Origin: Mycolicibacterium boenickei
Lineage (GTDB): Bacteria; Actinomycetota; Actinomycetes; Mycobacteriales; Mycobacteriaceae
Assembly (NCBI RefSeq): GCF_010731295.1
Contig: NZ_AP022579.1
Location: forward strand, 992,001-1,056,000
Direction: 5' to 3'
Length of the DNA stretch: 64,000 nt
Shown piece by piece: positions 1-21,277 of this stretch (positions within the stretch are counted from its first letter, which is position 1; every line of letters begins with the position of its first letter). Position numbers and translations under genes: made by a program. Under the pieces are notes generated by a model. That model had not been told where the DNA came from, made no database searches, and saw only the letters and a program-made list of their open reading frames with translations.

Positions 1-6133
<6,133 letters not shown>

Positions 6134-6189
6134 ATTCAGGTCACCTTTGTCTCAACCGGCCGAGAGTCGGCGGTGTAGGTCAGCTCAGC

Positions 6190-8079
6190 TCAGTCCGTCT
6201 CGTCGGGGAACGCGTTGGCAATCTTGCCGCTGCGCAGTGTGCCGTCCAGGTACGCCGAACGGCAGGCCCGACGGCCGATCTTGCCGCTGGAGGTACGCGG
6301 GATGGCGCCGGCCGCGGTCAGCAGCACGTCGCGGACGGTGACGCCGTGGCGCACGGCGATCGCGGCCCGGATGTCATCGGTGATCGGGCCGACCTCGAGC
6401 TTGTGCGCACCGGGGGCGCGCTCGGCGACGATCACCAGCTGCTCGGAGGTGTCGTCCTCATCGCGGTGCAGACCCGAGTGCGCGTTCTCGAACACCTCGT
6501 CGGGCAGCTGGTTGGCCGGCACCGAGAAGGCCGCGACGTAGCCGGTGCGCAGCGCCTTGCTGGCCTCCTGCGCCGAGTACTCCAGGTCCTGCGGGTAGTG
6601 GTTGCGGCCGTCGATGATCACCAGGTCCTTGACGCGGCCGGTGATGTACAGGTCGCCGTCGTAGAAGGCGCCGTAGTCGCCGGTACGAACCCAGGTGGCG
6701 TCGTCTTCGGCGCCCTCGGCGTGCGACGGGCTGGTCCGCGACTTCAGCGTGTTCTGGAAGACGTTGACAGTCTCTTCCGGCTTCCCCCAGTAGCCCGTGC
6801 CCATGTTCTGGCCGCTCATCCAGATCTCGCCGATCTGGCCGTCGGGCAGCTCGGTCGCGCTCTCGGCGTCCACGATGACGGCCCACTCCGATACGCCGAC
6901 CCGGCCGGCCGAGGCCTGGGCGACCGCCTTGGGCGAGTCAGCGTCCACCTCGACGATCCGGCCCGTGTTGAGCTCGTCGCGGTCGACGTAGATGATCTTG
7001 GGCTCTTCGGCGGACGGCGTGGTCGACACCATCAACGTGGCCTCGGCCAGGCCGTAGGACGGCTTGATCGCCTTGGCCGGGAAGCCGAACGGGCTGAAGG
7101 CCTCGTTGAACCGGCGCACGGTGGCTGCCGAGATCGGCTCGCTGCCGTTGAGCACGGCCTTGACGTTGGAGAGATCGAGTGGCTCGCCGTCCTTCGGCAC
7201 GCCACGAGCAGCCGCGTGGTCGAACGCGAAGTTCGGGGCCACCGAGATGACGCCGCCGGTGTCACCTTCCTTGCGGGCCATCTCCCGGATCCACCGTTCG
7301 GGCCTGCGCACGAAGGCGGCCGGGGTCATGAAGGTGAAGTAGTGGCCGATCATCGGGGCGATCAGCGCGGTGATCAGACCCATGTCGTGGAAGAACGGCA
7401 GCCAGGACAGACCACGGTCGCCCTCTTCGCCCTCGAGCGCCTCGACGATCTGCACGATGTTGGTCGCCATGTTCAGGTGCGTGATCTGAACACCGGTCGG
7501 GATGCGGGTCGAGCCCGAGGTGTACTGCAGGTACGCGATGGTGGTCTCGTCCGGACCCTCCGGGTGGATCCAGGTGGCCGCGACGTCGTCCGGAACGGCG
7601 TCGACGGCGATGACGCGGGGACGCTGGTTGGCCGGACGGCTGCGGAAGAACTTCCGTACGCCCTCCGCGGCCTCGGTGGTGGTCAGGATCGCCGACGGGT
7701 GGCAGTTGTCCAGCACGGCGTGCAGGCGGCCCACGTGACCGGGCTCGGACGGATCGAACAGCGGCACCGCGATGCGCCCGGCGTAGATCGCGCCGAAGAA
7801 GGCGACCAGGTAGTCCAGGTTCTGCGGGCACAGGATGGCGACGCGATCACCGGGCTGGGTGACCTGCTGAAGGCGAGCGGCCACCGCCTTGTTACGGGCA
7901 CTGAACTGGGACCAGGTCAGGTCGCGGGCGACGCCGTCACGTTCGGTGGAGAAGTCCAGGAAGCGGTATGCCAGCTTGTCGCTGCGGACCTTGGCCCAGC
8001 GCTCGACATGCTCGACGACGCTGGCTCCGTCAGGGAACTTGATCTGACCGTCCTTGATGAACGGATTGATGAACGGCAT
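6190..8079 (-). CDS. fadD32: long-chain fatty acyl-AMP ligase FadD32
   Basis: Activates the meromycolic acid as acyl-adenylate and transfers it to the N-terminal ACP of Pks13. 629 aa, the normal size of fatty acyl-AMP ligases. The ATP/AMP-binding P-loop [11 protein letters not shown] is at 186-196, the adenylate motif [11 protein letters not shown] is mid-protein, and the C-terminal [12 protein letters not shown] carries the lysine near 600. A strong AGGAG site precedes the ATG (ctgacaggagaagttaa). It is first in the fadD32-pks13-accD4 operon and is separated from the upstream gene by a 254-bp regulatory gap. Confidence 0.98.
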   Translation of the reverse strand: MPFINPFIKDGQIKFPDGASVVEHVERWAKVRSDKLAYRFLDFSTERDGVARDLTWSQFSARNKAVAARLQQVTQPGDRVAILCPQNLDYLVAFFGAIYAGRIAVPLFDPSEPGHVGRLHAVLDNCHPSAILTTTEAAEGVRKFFRSRPANQRPRVIAVDAVPDDVAATWIHPEGPDETTIAYLQYTSGSTRIPTGVQITHLNMATNIVQIVEALEGEEGDRGLSWLPFFHDMGLITALIAPMIGHYFTFMTPAAFVRRPERWIREMARKEGDTGGVISVAPNFAFDHAAARGVPKDGEPLDLSNVKAVLNGSEPISAATVRRFNEAFSPFGFPAKAIKPSYGLAEATLMVSTTPSAEEPKIIYVDRDELNTGRIVEVDADSPKAVAQASAGRVGVSEWAVIVDAESATELPDGQIGEIWMSGQNMGTGYWGKPEETVNVFQNTLKSRTSPSHAEGAEDDATWVRTGDYGAFYDGDLYITGRVKDLVIIDGRNHYPQDLEYSAQEASKALRTGYVAAFSVPANQLPDEVFENAHSGLHRDEDDTSEQLVIVAERAPGAHKLEVGPITDDIRAAIAVRHGVTVRDVLLTAAGAIPRTSSGKIGRRACRSAYLDGTLRSGKIANAFPDETD

Positions 8080-8333
8080 TTAACTTCTCCTGTCAGAGCC
8101 GTACTCGTCGCGTTGTCGCACGTCACTGGCGGTGCGTTGCAGCCACTCGGCGGCCTTACGTACCCAAACCCGGACGATCGTACCGGGCGCGGCGACCACG
8201 CCCACGAGTCAGCTGACGGCTCTAGTCAACCAACCACGCACGCGCGAAGCTCTTATTTTTCTCTTAATGTTAGGGGACCGTGACGGTCCCGGCCAAATCC
8301 GCCACGCGAGTCGCGTCCCGGGCGTGTTCGGTG
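8080..8333. other. intergenic region upstream of fadD32
   Basis: 254 bp between the culp6 stop and the fadD32 start. It holds a 7-bp-stem hairpin at 8274-8290 and an AT-rich stretch just past it (candidate culp6 terminator). The decamer TAGTCAACCA at 8223-8232 recurs upstream of fbpA, and with one change upstream of fbpD. No convincing -35/-10 pair was found, although TACGAT (read on the minus strand near 8177) could serve as a -10. Confidence 0.5.
8274..8290 (-). terminator. hairpin downstream of culp6
   Basis: GGGACCG-TGA-CGGTCCC is a perfect 7-bp stem with a 3-base loop, 44 bp past the culp6 stop. On the minus strand it is followed by an A-rich tract rather than a T-run, so intrinsic termination is plausible but not assured. 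The palindrome could instead be an operator for fadD32. Confidence 0.4.
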
Positions 8334-9350
8334 TCAACCGTGCTTCGGATGCGGCGCGTTGTCCACCAGGTCCTTGGCCCAGGCCAGAGTCCACTGGGTC
8401 GCGGTCTGCCCGTTCTCCACCCAGAACTGCGGGGTGTTGTACAGCGCGTGCACCGGACCGGCGGCGCTGCCGGTCAGTGTCTCCAGCGTCTTGGGCAGAT
8501 TGAAGATCGAGAACGCCTCCTCGGGCGCCGAGCAGATCAAATCGCCCTTGCCGCAGATCTGGTTGGTCCGGTCGTTGAGCGCACCGAAGCCGCCCTGCCG
8601 GGGGCCCGTCATGGTCAGACCCATCTCGGACAGCACCGGAACCTCGTGCAGGGTGATCTCGGCGCCCTGGCCCGGCGGGTTGGGGCCGATGTCCTGCCCG
8701 ACACCGAGCTGGCGGCGGCCGTCGGCGATCAGCGTCACGCCCAGCACCAGGTCCTCGTCGACCGGGCCGCGTCCGTTGCCGATGTCGCTGGCCAGGTCAC
8801 CACCGATCACCGCGCCCTGCGAGAATCCGGCGATCACGTAGCTCGTCAGCGGGCAGCGGTCGTTCATGTCCGTCATGGCCTTGACCGCGGTGCGCTTCCC
8901 CTCCGCGCGGCTGTCGTTGTACGACATCTGCTTGTCGGCGGCGAACGGGTTATGGAACTGCGCGGTGTACGGCACCGTGTAGACCTCAAGGCGTGCCTTG
9001 TCGAACTGCTCGGCCATCGGCCTGCTGACATTGGTCATCAGCGACAGCGGGAACTGCGTCGGGTTGAACGGGTCATCCAGCGGCGACGACTCCCACGTGC
9101 CGGGGATGGACACCATCATCACGTCGGGACAGTCGGCGGACTGGAACTCCGGGCGCGGCTTACGCGTCGTCGACGGGCCGCCAGGCACCCCGGCCGGAGG
9201 CTGAGCCGTCGGCGGGGCCGAGGGGGTTTCGGGACGGCGCATCACGATCACCACGATCGTCACCACCAGCACCACGACGAGTGCCATCGCCGCGGCGGCG
9301 ATCAGGGCCAGGATGCGGTGACGCTTCCTGCGGCTGGCATTTTTGGCCAT
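8334..9350 (-). CDS. cutinase-like lipase/thioesterase Culp6 (Rv3802c-like)
   Basis: Cell-envelope alpha/beta hydrolase; the M. tuberculosis homologue has phospholipase A and thioesterase activity and is reported essential. 338 aa. A basic N-terminus and a single membrane anchor (about residues 12-37) are followed by a Pro-rich linker. The cutinase fold shows the nucleophile Ser177 in GFSQG, an Asp in the GKGDLICS region and a His in PVHALYN. It sits directly upstream of fadD32-pks13 and downstream of the Ag85 genes, consistent with mycolate handling in the envelope. Confidence 0.92.
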   Translation of the reverse strand: MAKNASRRKRHRILALIAAAAMALVVVLVVTIVVIVMRRPETPSAPPTAQPPAGVPGGPSTTRKPRPEFQSADCPDVMMVSIPGTWESSPLDDPFNPTQFPLSLMTNVSRPMAEQFDKARLEVYTVPYTAQFHNPFAADKQMSYNDSRAEGKRTAVKAMTDMNDRCPLTSYVIAGFSQGAVIGGDLASDIGNGRGPVDEDLVLGVTLIADGRRQLGVGQDIGPNPPGQGAEITLHEVPVLSEMGLTMTGPRQGGFGALNDRTNQICGKGDLICSAPEEAFSIFNLPKTLETLTGSAAGPVHALYNTPQFWVENGQTATQWTLAWAKDLVDNAPHPKHG

Positions 9351-9392
9351 GGGTTACTCGGGCTCCTCGCGTGCGGTGCGGTGATCTGCTTC

Positions 9393-9842
9393 TCAGCAGA
9401 GATGTTCGGTGGCGGTGCGGATGTAGTCGGTGGCGGCGGTGTCGATCTCACCGGGGGTCGGGCTTTCCTGACCGGTCCGGGCCGCCCGGACATCGCTGCG
9501 CACCAGCGGAAGGACGAAATCGCGCACGGCCTGGTCATTCTGCCTGGCGGCGCGGGCCTGGCACACGTAGGACCCGATCGACAGCGCCAACAGCTCACTG
9601 GACGGGGTGATCCCGGCGGCCTTGAGTTCATCGAGGTAGGTGTGCTGCTGCGACGTGAGCTCCAGCTCGCCGCCACGGACCTGCTGCGGCTGGGCGGATG
9701 CCGCCTGCGGCTGTGCCCCGTTGACCTGTGACGTGGGCAGAGCCAGCGGCGCCATGATGTCACCGCCCGCATCGCATGCCGTGAGCAACGACGCAGCGGA
9801 CACCGCTACCACCAGGGTGGCCGACCGTACCGTGTGCTGCAC
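9393..9842 (-). CDS. DUF732-type lipoprotein
   Basis: 149-aa secreted protein of unknown function. The GTG at 9842 is chosen over a longer in-frame ATG because GGTGGAAG lies just upstream and it gives a clean signal peptide ending in the lipobox LLTAC (VQHTVRSATLVVAVSAAS...). The mature part has a Gln/Ala-rich spacer, then a small helical domain with two Cys (SYVCQAR and the C-terminal EHLC) that could form a disulfide, as in mycobacterial DUF732 proteins. From memory it has no counterpart between Rv3802c and Rv3803c in M. tuberculosis. Confidence 0.8.
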   Translation of the reverse strand: MQHTVRSATLVVAVSAASLLTACDAGGDIMAPLALPTSQVNGAQPQAASAQPQQVRGGELELTSQQHTYLDELKAAGITPSSELLALSIGSYVCQARAARQNDQAVRDFVLPLVRSDVRAARTGQESPTPGEIDTAATDYIRTATEHLC

Positions 9843-9917
9843 GCTTCCACCGTACCGGCTGGTGAAAAGTGCCCCGGCGCAGCTGATTCTGGTCATTCCG
9901 GCGGGCCGCCCGGATGT

Positions 9918-10832
9918 CTACTTGATGGTCGCGACCAGTTCGCCGGACATCTGCGCCAGCTGCGGGGCCCAGCTGCCCCAGTCGTGCTGGCCACCGGACG
10001 GGATGTCGAAGTGCCCGTTGCTGCCGCCGACGGCGCGGTAGTGCTGGTAGAACGACCTGTTGCTGCCCTGCGCCTGATCGCAGACACCGATCATCGCGGC
10101 GGGGTCGCTGCAGGTGAGCGTGCCCGGGCTGTACACCCACAGCCGCGTGTTGGCATCGGCCAGCAGCTGCACGTGCACGTCGGGGTCATGCCACTTCCAG
10201 CGGCCCAGCTGTGGGGCACCCCACATGCCGTAGCTGTCCACTCCGCCGAACTCCGCGAGCCCGGCCGTGATCGCGCCGTTGAGGGTGGTGGCCGACGGGG
10301 TCAGGAAACCCGACAGCGATCCGGCGAACCGGAACCGGTCGGGGTGGAACGCGGCCAGCGTCAACGCGGCGGTACCGCCCTGCGAGGCGCCCACGATCCC
10401 GTGCCCGCCCGGGGCCAGACCCTTGTTGGCGGCCAGCCAGTCCGGCAGCTCGGCCGACAGGAAGGTCTCCCACTGCTTGCTGCCGTCCTGCTCCCAGTTG
10501 GTGTAGAGGCTCCACGCGCCGCCCGCCGGGGCCGCCACCGAGATACCGCGGCCGGCCAGGGTCGACATGGCGTGGCCGGCGTTGACCCAGTTGCTCACGT
10601 CGGGAGCCGCATTGAACGCGTCGAGCAGGAACACGGCGTGCGGGCCACCGCCCTGGAATGCCACGGGAATGTCGCGGCCCATGGCAGCCGAGGGGACTAT
10701 CAGGTACTCGACCCCATCGGCACGCGCCGGAGCACCCGTCGTCGCCGACACCGCCCAGAGGCCGGCACCGAGCACCGGGGCCAGCAGGGCCAGCAGCATC
10801 GCCCGCATCAGACTCAACGCACGCCTCATCAT
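9918..10832 (-). CDS. fbpD: MPT51 / FbpD, Ag85-related secreted protein
   Basis: 304-aa secreted alpha/beta-hydrolase of the antigen 85 superfamily. The start at 10832 (MMRRALSLMRAML...) follows AGGAGAGG; a longer frame to 10898 has no such support. The signal peptide ends near PARADG. M. tuberculosis MPT51 is described as non-catalytic, with Ala at the nucleophile position. This protein has VGASQGG (a Ser at that position) and GQHDW (the triad His). The acidic triad position aligns to a Cys next to an Asp rather than Glu, so activity is uncertain. Known roles include fibronectin or carbohydrate binding. Confidence 0.93.
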   Translation of the reverse strand: MMRRALSLMRAMLLALLAPVLGAGLWAVSATTGAPARADGVEYLIVPSAAMGRDIPVAFQGGGPHAVFLLDAFNAAPDVSNWVNAGHAMSTLAGRGISVAAPAGGAWSLYTNWEQDGSKQWETFLSAELPDWLAANKGLAPGGHGIVGASQGGTAALTLAAFHPDRFRFAGSLSGFLTPSATTLNGAITAGLAEFGGVDSYGMWGAPQLGRWKWHDPDVHVQLLADANTRLWVYSPGTLTCSDPAAMIGVCDQAQGSNRSFYQHYRAVGGSNGHFDIPSGGQHDWGSWAPQLAQMSGELVATIK

Positions 10833-10887
10833 CAACCTCTCCTGCTGCCGGTCGCTCGAAGTGCCCCCGCACACGTAACCCGCGTTG

Positions 10888-10897
10888 TAGTGAACCA
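10888..10897 (-). promoter_or_regulatory. TAGTGAACCA element upstream of fbpD
   Basis: This decamer lies 55 bp upstream of the fbpD ATG. It differs by one base from TAGTCAACCA found upstream of fadD32 (8223-8232) and fbpA (12067-12076). On the coding strand it reads TGGTTCACTA and is followed by TTACGT (10873-10878), which could act as a -10. Function is inferred only from recurrence. Confidence 0.35.
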
Positions 10898-10930
10898 CAT
10901 CGCAACCACAGCCGGGGCCCAGAAACGGCT

Positions 10931-10963
10931 GACGGCGGCGACCCCGTGGGGATCGCCGCCGTC
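10931..10963 (-). terminator. strong hairpin downstream of fbpA
   Basis: GACGGCGGCGA pairs perfectly with TCGCCGCCGTC (11 bp), and an inner CCCC/GGGG stem tightens it further. It lies 32 bp past the fbpA stop. No T-run follows (only GTTTCT), as is usual for mycobacterial terminators. Confidence 0.7.
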
Positions 10964-10995
10964 TTCCTGTCTCAGCTGGTGCTACCTACGTCCGC

Positions 10996-12076
<1,081 letters not shown>

Positions 12077-12125
12077 CACGAACGCGTGGTGCTTCTCTGC
12101 AGCAGTTGTCGTCCCTGGTCGCCCC

Positions 12126-13205
<1,080 letters not shown>

Positions 13206-13256
13206 TCAAGATCTGTGCACAGGCTCGTCTGGGTATCGGCCCGGGTCCGTCCAGCG

Positions 13257-15302
13257 TTACGGACCGGTCGCGGGCATCCCCGTGTACGGCGGCTTCTTGG
13301 GCTCGGGAACCGGCAGTCCGCAGCGCTTGAGGTCATAGAGCGGCACCCGGTCGATCCGGTACTTCGTGAACTCATACGCGTGCGCCAGGTTGGACAGGAA
13401 CCGTCGCGGACTCATCTCTCCGCGTACCGAGTTCAGCATCGACTCGGTGGGCGGGCAGGCCAGCGCCGCCTCGGCCTGGGCGATCCATTCCTCGTCCAGG
13501 TACTGCGGGACGTAGGGCCTGGTCTTGAGGAACGGCCCCTCGGCCACGGCCCAGTCCGGGAACAGGTTCTTGTCGTGACCGATCCGGCCATCGGTCAACC
13601 GCTGGGTGTGCATCGCCAGCGGGTTCGTCAGGCCGATCTGGTCGATGACCCGGACGTCGAGCCCGACGTTCATGCCCAGCATGCCCATGTTGGTGAAGAA
13701 CACGGTGTGCGGCGTGCGCAGCACCCGCCGCTCCGCCGGGGTGAGGTCCGGAGGGGGCGGATAGGCGGGGACGACGTCCCACACGTCGTAGTTGCCCGAC
13801 GGCAACAACAGCGCCCCGTCGGGGGTGTTGTTGATCGCGGTCAGCACCGCCCGCATGCGCGGGTAGTCCAGGTAATCCGCGGCGGTCAACGGGTGGGCGT
13901 GACCGGTGGCCTGCGAGTAGAACCGGCGCTCGTCGACGATGCCGGTGTAGGTGACGCGCGTCCCGTCGGCGCCGAGACCGGGCGAGTTGGCGGCCCAGAT
14001 CGACCACCCCACCACCGCGGCCCACAGCACGCTCGTGGCCGCGGCCAGGAGGTAACCCGTCTCCCGGGTGAACTTGGTGCCGTCTGGCAGCACGACGGGG
14101 ATCACCGCGACCGGCATCAGCAGGCAGAACAACGGGGTCAGCAACACCCGGCCGTGCATGAAGTCACCGCCCTGGCGCACCCAGTAGATCGCCTGCAGCA
14201 ACCCGCTGACGAACATGAAAAGCACTACCGCAGCCGGGCTTTGGACGGTCCGGGCCAGCCAGCCGTAGCCGCGCGGCACCTGGTGGCGGACCCACCACGG
14301 CCGGGTCCTGGTGGTCAGCAGCACCGCGCCGAGCGCGGCCAGCAGCATCACCGGCACCCACAGCAGGTACGGCTGGTTGAAATTGGTGAGATACGTCAGG
14401 CCCTGGGACCACTTGGATCCCGAGGCGTCCTTGGCCACCGCGGTGCCCGGCACCAGCAGCCCGTAGTAACCCATCCGGAAGATCTGGTAGGCGACCGGCA
14501 GCAGCCCACCGGCCACCACGATCAGGACCCGGCGACGCCAGCCGCGCGCCGCGATCAGCATCATCACCAGGGCGCCGCCGCCGATCAACGCCAACTCGGG
14601 GCGGATCAGCACGCTCAGCCCGGCGACGGCGGCCAGTGCGCCCTCGAAGTACCGGCTCGACACCGGCGGCGGCGCGGTCTTCGGGCTGCCCCGACCGACC
14701 GTTTTGGGCGCCGCGCGCAGCGCCTGCGACCAGCACACCATCATCCACCACAGCAAGCCCAAATAGGCCAGCACCAAACCGTTTTCGAGACCCGAGGTGG
14801 CGAAGTCGCGAGCCGGCGGGACCGCGATGTAGACCAGCACGCCTGCGGGCAGCAGCAGCGCGCGGCGACCCTGCAGGCTCGGGGCGTACAGCCGGCCGGT
14901 ACCGAGCATCGCCAGCACGACGCCGAGCACGCTGAGCGTCAGCGCGAACGCCAGGGCCACGTACTCCATCCGGACCGGGCCGCCGAGCCAGGCGCCCAGC
15001 GCCACCAGGTAGGTCCACACCGTGGAGGTGTTGGCCTCGATCCGCTCACCCGCGTTGAAAACCGGGCCGTTGCCCGCCAACAGGTTTCGCACGGTGCGCA
15101 GCACGATCAGGCCGTCGTCGGCGATCCAGCGGCGCTGCCAGGCGCCCCAGCCGAACAGCCCGGCCACCACGACCACGCTCACCCACAGGCTGATCCGCAC
15201 CGTGACGTCGTACGGAAACACCGGCCAGCGCGCCAACCGGTCACCCACGCCACCCGCCAGGCGGCGCAGAGTAATTCGGTCAGCTGAAGTAGATGGCAGC
15301 AC
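13257..15302 (-). CDS. aftB: terminal beta-(1,2)-arabinofuranosyltransferase AftB
   Basis: GT-C integral membrane enzyme that uses decaprenyl-phospho-arabinose to cap arabinan chains with beta-1,2-linked arabinofuranose, creating the mycolate attachment sites. 681 aa with about ten membrane segments in the N-terminal two thirds and a periplasmic C-terminal domain. The first extracytoplasmic loop carries the expected Asp pair (WIADDGL, 62-63). The start overlaps the ubiA stop by 23 bases; a start some residues further in is possible. It sits in the glf-glfT2-PAP2-ubiA-aftB order of mycobacteria. Confidence 0.92.
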   Translation of the reverse strand: MLPSTSADRITLRRLAGGVGDRLARWPVFPYDVTVRISLWVSVVVVAGLFGWGAWQRRWIADDGLIVLRTVRNLLAGNGPVFNAGERIEANTSTVWTYLVALGAWLGGPVRMEYVALAFALTLSVLGVVLAMLGTGRLYAPSLQGRRALLLPAGVLVYIAVPPARDFATSGLENGLVLAYLGLLWWMMVCWSQALRAAPKTVGRGSPKTAPPPVSSRYFEGALAAVAGLSVLIRPELALIGGGALVMMLIAARGWRRRVLIVVAGGLLPVAYQIFRMGYYGLLVPGTAVAKDASGSKWSQGLTYLTNFNQPYLLWVPVMLLAALGAVLLTTRTRPWWVRHQVPRGYGWLARTVQSPAAVVLFMFVSGLLQAIYWVRQGGDFMHGRVLLTPLFCLLMPVAVIPVVLPDGTKFTRETGYLLAAATSVLWAAVVGWSIWAANSPGLGADGTRVTYTGIVDERRFYSQATGHAHPLTAADYLDYPRMRAVLTAINNTPDGALLLPSGNYDVWDVVPAYPPPPDLTPAERRVLRTPHTVFFTNMGMLGMNVGLDVRVIDQIGLTNPLAMHTQRLTDGRIGHDKNLFPDWAVAEGPFLKTRPYVPQYLDEEWIAQAEAALACPPTESMLNSVRGEMSPRRFLSNLAHAYEFTKYRIDRVPLYDLKRCGLPVPEPKKPPYTGMPATGP

Positions 15303-16221
15303 CGATGGTTCCGATCCACGCCAGGAACAGGATCTGCAGCACTCGGTCTTTCAGCGCGATCTCCTCTGGCTCACCGGCGATGCCACCATCAATGTCAACC
15401 GCATAGCGCAGGATCGCGATCGTGAACGGAACCATCGTGATCGCGTACCACGACGCATCCTGGCCGTCGAGCCCCAGCGCGTCGTTGGCACTGTCGCGCC
15501 CGAAGGCCCACAGGCCGTAGCAGACCACCATCGCGGTGGCCGACAACGTCCACACGAAGCGCAGGTAGCTGCTGGTGTAGCGCTCCAGCGACTTGCGGAT
15601 CTTGGCACCGGTGCGCTCGGCCAATTGCAGCTCCGCATAACGCTTTCCGGCGGCCATGAACAACGAACCGAAGGCCATCACCAGGAGGAACCACTGCGAC
15701 AGCGGGATATCGGCGGCCACGCCACCGGCGATCGCGCGGAGCAGGAACCCCGAGGACACGATGCAGATGTCGAGCACCGCCTGGTGCTTGAGGCCGAAGC
15801 AGTACGCCAGCTGGATGGCGATGTACACCGCCATCACCAGGGCCAGGTCCGGGGTCAGCAACCATGAGATGCCCAGCGAGGCCAGTGCGAGCACGATGGC
15901 CACCACGTAGGCCAGCGACTCCGGCACCACGCCCGCGGCGATCGGCCGGAACCGCTTGGTGGGATGGGCCCGGTCGGCCTCGACGTCACGTGCGTCGTTG
16001 ATCAGGTAGATCGACGACGCGGCCAGACAGAACACCACGAACGCGATCGACACCTTGTAGCCGAGGTCGGCGTAGTCATACTCGATCCCGCTGCCGACGG
16101 CGGCCAAGGGGGCCGCCAGCACCAGCAGGTTCTTGATCCACTGCCGTGGCCGCAGCGCCTTGATCAGGCCGGTCGCCAGATTCTTGGGCGGACCGGCCTC
16201 CGGCTGCGCTTCCTCACTCAT
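15280..16221 (-). CDS. ubiA: decaprenyl-phosphate phosphoribosyltransferase (UbiA / DprP-type)
   Basis: Transfers 5-phosphoribose from PRPP to decaprenyl phosphate, the first committed step toward decaprenyl-phospho-arabinose, the donor for arabinan synthesis. 313 aa, UbiA prenyltransferase superfamily with about nine membrane helices. The first Asp-rich motif NDARDVEADR is at 75-84. The second conserved acidic loop of the family was not located with certainty. The ATG at 16221 overlaps the stop of the PAP2 gene by 4 bases; the longer frame upstream is a shadow of that gene. Inhibitor-resistance work in mycobacteria links ubiA to ethambutol. Confidence 0.94.
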   Translation of the reverse strand: MSEEAQPEAGPPKNLATGLIKALRPRQWIKNLLVLAAPLAAVGSGIEYDYADLGYKVSIAFVVFCLAASSIYLINDARDVEADRAHPTKRFRPIAAGVVPESLAYVVAIVLALASLGISWLLTPDLALVMAVYIAIQLAYCFGLKHQAVLDICIVSSGFLLRAIAGGVAADIPLSQWFLLVMAFGSLFMAAGKRYAELQLAERTGAKIRKSLERYTSSYLRFVWTLSATAMVVCYGLWAFGRDSANDALGLDGQDASWYAITMVPFTIAILRYAVDIDGGIAGEPEEIALKDRVLQILFLAWIGTIGAAIYFS

Positions 16222-16751
16222 TTGGCCACAGTCTCCTTCGGCCCGACACCGGCAGTTTTTCCGACCACAGAACCCACGACCGTCCCGACGGCCACGCCGG
16301 TCAGCACGTCGGTGGGATAGTGCACGCCCAGCACCAGACGCGACAGCGCCATCGGCACCACCAGCGCGGCCCGCACCGGCAGGCCCGTGGTCCGGGCCAG
16401 CAGCACGGCCGCCGCGGCGGTCGAGGTGGCATGTGCCGACGGGAAACTCAACCGGCTCGGCGTCCCGACGTTCACGGCAATGTCGGGGTGATGCGGCCGC
16501 TCCCGGCGCACCACCCGCTTGATCAGGACCGCGGCGGCATGGGCCAGGAACGCCCCGGCGCCCACCGCCAGCCACGACTTGCGCTTGGCCGGCTGGGCCA
16601 GGGCACCGACGGCGGCGAGCCCGAGCCAACCCAGGCTGTGCTCACCGAAATGCGACAACGCACGCGCGCCGCGCAGGACGCCGGGCCGGGTGGCCAGGGC
16701 GGACTGCACGGCAACCAACACGGCGTCCTCGCCGCGCGGGGCATCGGTCAT
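16218..16751 (-). CDS. PAP2 phosphatase, probable decaprenyl-phosphoryl-5-phosphoribose phosphatase
   Basis: 177-aa membrane phosphatase. All three PAP2 signatures are present: KRVVRRERP, SFPSAHAT and SRLVLGVHYPTD. By position (Rv3807c-like, between ubiA and glfT2) it should remove the 5-phosphate from the UbiA product before epimerisation by DprE1/E2. It starts 1 bp after the glfT2 stop and overlaps ubiA by 4 bases, so it is part of the same transcript. Confidence 0.9.
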   Translation of the reverse strand: MTDAPRGEDAVLVAVQSALATRPGVLRGARALSHFGEHSLGWLGLAAVGALAQPAKRKSWLAVGAGAFLAHAAAVLIKRVVRRERPHHPDIAVNVGTPSRLSFPSAHATSTAAAAVLLARTTGLPVRAALVVPMALSRLVLGVHYPTDVLTGVAVGTVVGSVVGKTAGVGPKETVAK

Positions 16752-16752
16752 G

Positions 16753-20000
<3,248 letters not shown>

Positions 20001-20164
20001 TCAATATCGCCACTTTAGACCCACGAGTCACAGCTTTAACATCGATCTCGTTGGCAATCATGGGCTTCACAGCATCTGGTCCGGAACGCCGACGAAGCAA
20101 GAGGAAAGCACCACCCCGCAATCCGAAGTGCAGTCCTTGCAGTAAACATATTGAGGAGACTTCC

Positions 20165-21136
20165 GTGCCGAACCGCCGTCGACGCAAGCTCTCGACAGCC
20201 ATGAGCGCAGTCGCCGCAGTGGCCGTCGCAAGTCCAGTCGCCCTTGTTGCCATGTCGCAGCTGTCCCCCGCGCCACAGGAGCGTGAGTTCACCCAGGCCG
20301 CACTGGTCACCGACCTGCCCGGGGAACTGATGTCCGCGCTGTCGCAGGGCCTGTCCCAGTTCGGCATCAACCTGCCGCCGATGCCGAACAGCCTGCTGAC
20401 GGGCTCGTCGCCGACGCCGACCCTCGGCTCGCCGACCCTGACCTCACCCGGCCTGGCCTCCCAGGGCCTGACCGCACCGGGCCTGACCCCGCCCGGCGGC
20501 CTGCCGGGTCAGGGTTTGACCGCACCCGGGCTGGCATCCCCTGACCCGACGCTGACCAGCCCCAACGGCCTGTCCCCCACCGCCGGCTCACCGGCAGGGG
20601 CGCTGCCGTCGGCAACCGGGTCGCTCACCGACCCGGCCCTCACCCCGGCCGGCGGCGCAGGGTCACTGACCAACCCGGCCCTCACCCCTCCGTCCCCCGG
20701 CTCGCTGACCAACCCGGCGGGCTCGCTGACCAACCCGGCGCTCAGCCCCGGCGGCGCACCGGGCGGGCTGACGACGACGCCGACCTCGTTGGGCGGCAAC
20801 GGCCTCACCGCCTCGCCTGCGGGCCTCGACCCGTCACTCGGCGGGCTGGGCGGCCTTGGCGGCGCCCCGGGCGAGGTGCCGATCTCGTCTCCGATCGGGC
20901 TCGACCCGAGCGCGGGCACCTACCCGCTCCTGGGCGCCGACCCGTCGCTGTCGGCGATGCCTGCCACCGGTGGTGGCGGCGGAGGCCTGTTCGGTGATCT
21001 GTCCAGCGCGGCCAACCAGCTCGGCGCGGGACAGGCCATCGACCTGCTCAAGGGCATGGTGATGCCGGCCATCACCTCGGCGATGAAGCCGCCGGTGCCC
21101 GCGGCGCCTGCCCCGGCCCCCGCACCGGCCCCGTAA
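20165..21136 (+). CDS. erp: exported repetitive protein Erp (PirG)
   Basis: Surface-exposed secreted protein needed for envelope integrity and, in pathogenic species, virulence. 323 aa from a GTG at 20165 preceded by GAGGAGA; an upstream open extension lacks a ribosome site. The N-terminal basic region and signal sequence (to about residue 40) are followed by a Pro/Gly/Leu/Thr-rich centre with degenerate PGLTS-like pentapeptide repeats (about 85-245). The C-terminal part has a hydrophobic helix and a Pro/Ala tail. It is divergent from glf with 239 bp between them; that gap shows no clear -35/-10. Confidence 0.93.
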   Translation: MPNRRRRKLSTAMSAVAAVAVASPVALVAMSQLSPAPQEREFTQAALVTDLPGELMSALSQGLSQFGINLPPMPNSLLTGSSPTPTLGSPTLTSPGLASQGLTAPGLTPPGGLPGQGLTAPGLASPDPTLTSPNGLSPTAGSPAGALPSATGSLTDPALTPAGGAGSLTNPALTPPSPGSLTNPAGSLTNPALSPGGAPGGLTTTPTSLGGNGLTASPAGLDPSLGGLGGLGGAPGEVPISSPIGLDPSAGTYPLLGADPSLSAMPATGGGGGGLFGDLSSAANQLGAGQAIDLLKGMVMPAITSAMKPPVPAAPAPAPAPAP

Positions 21137-21156
21137 GTACAAGCCCGGTTAGAAGA

Positions 21157-21193
21157 ACGGCACCGCAGAAGCCATCCGGCTCTGCGGTGCCGT
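21157..21193 (+). terminator. terminator hairpin downstream of erp
   Basis: ACGGCACCGCAGA (21157-21169) pairs perfectly with TCTGCGGTGCCGT (21181-21193) across an 11-base loop. The sequence after it is TGTGTGG, with no T-run. It is placed 20 bp past the erp stop. Confidence 0.8.
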
Positions 21194-21245
21194 TGTGTGG
21201 AATCCGCGGAACGAAAGATCACGAAACGGGCCGTGTCGAAACATT

Positions 21246-21274
21246 CGTAACATCAGACCCATACGTAACATCAG
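21246..21274 (+). repeat. two CGTAACATCAG direct repeats before the amidase gene
   Basis: The 11-mer occurs at 21246-21256 and 21264-21274, an 18-bp period. The second copy ends 3 bp before the GTG start of the amidase gene. No ribosome site is visible, so the repeats occupy the initiation region. They may be an operator or a chance duplication. Confidence 0.45.
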
Positions 21275-21277
21275 TCC

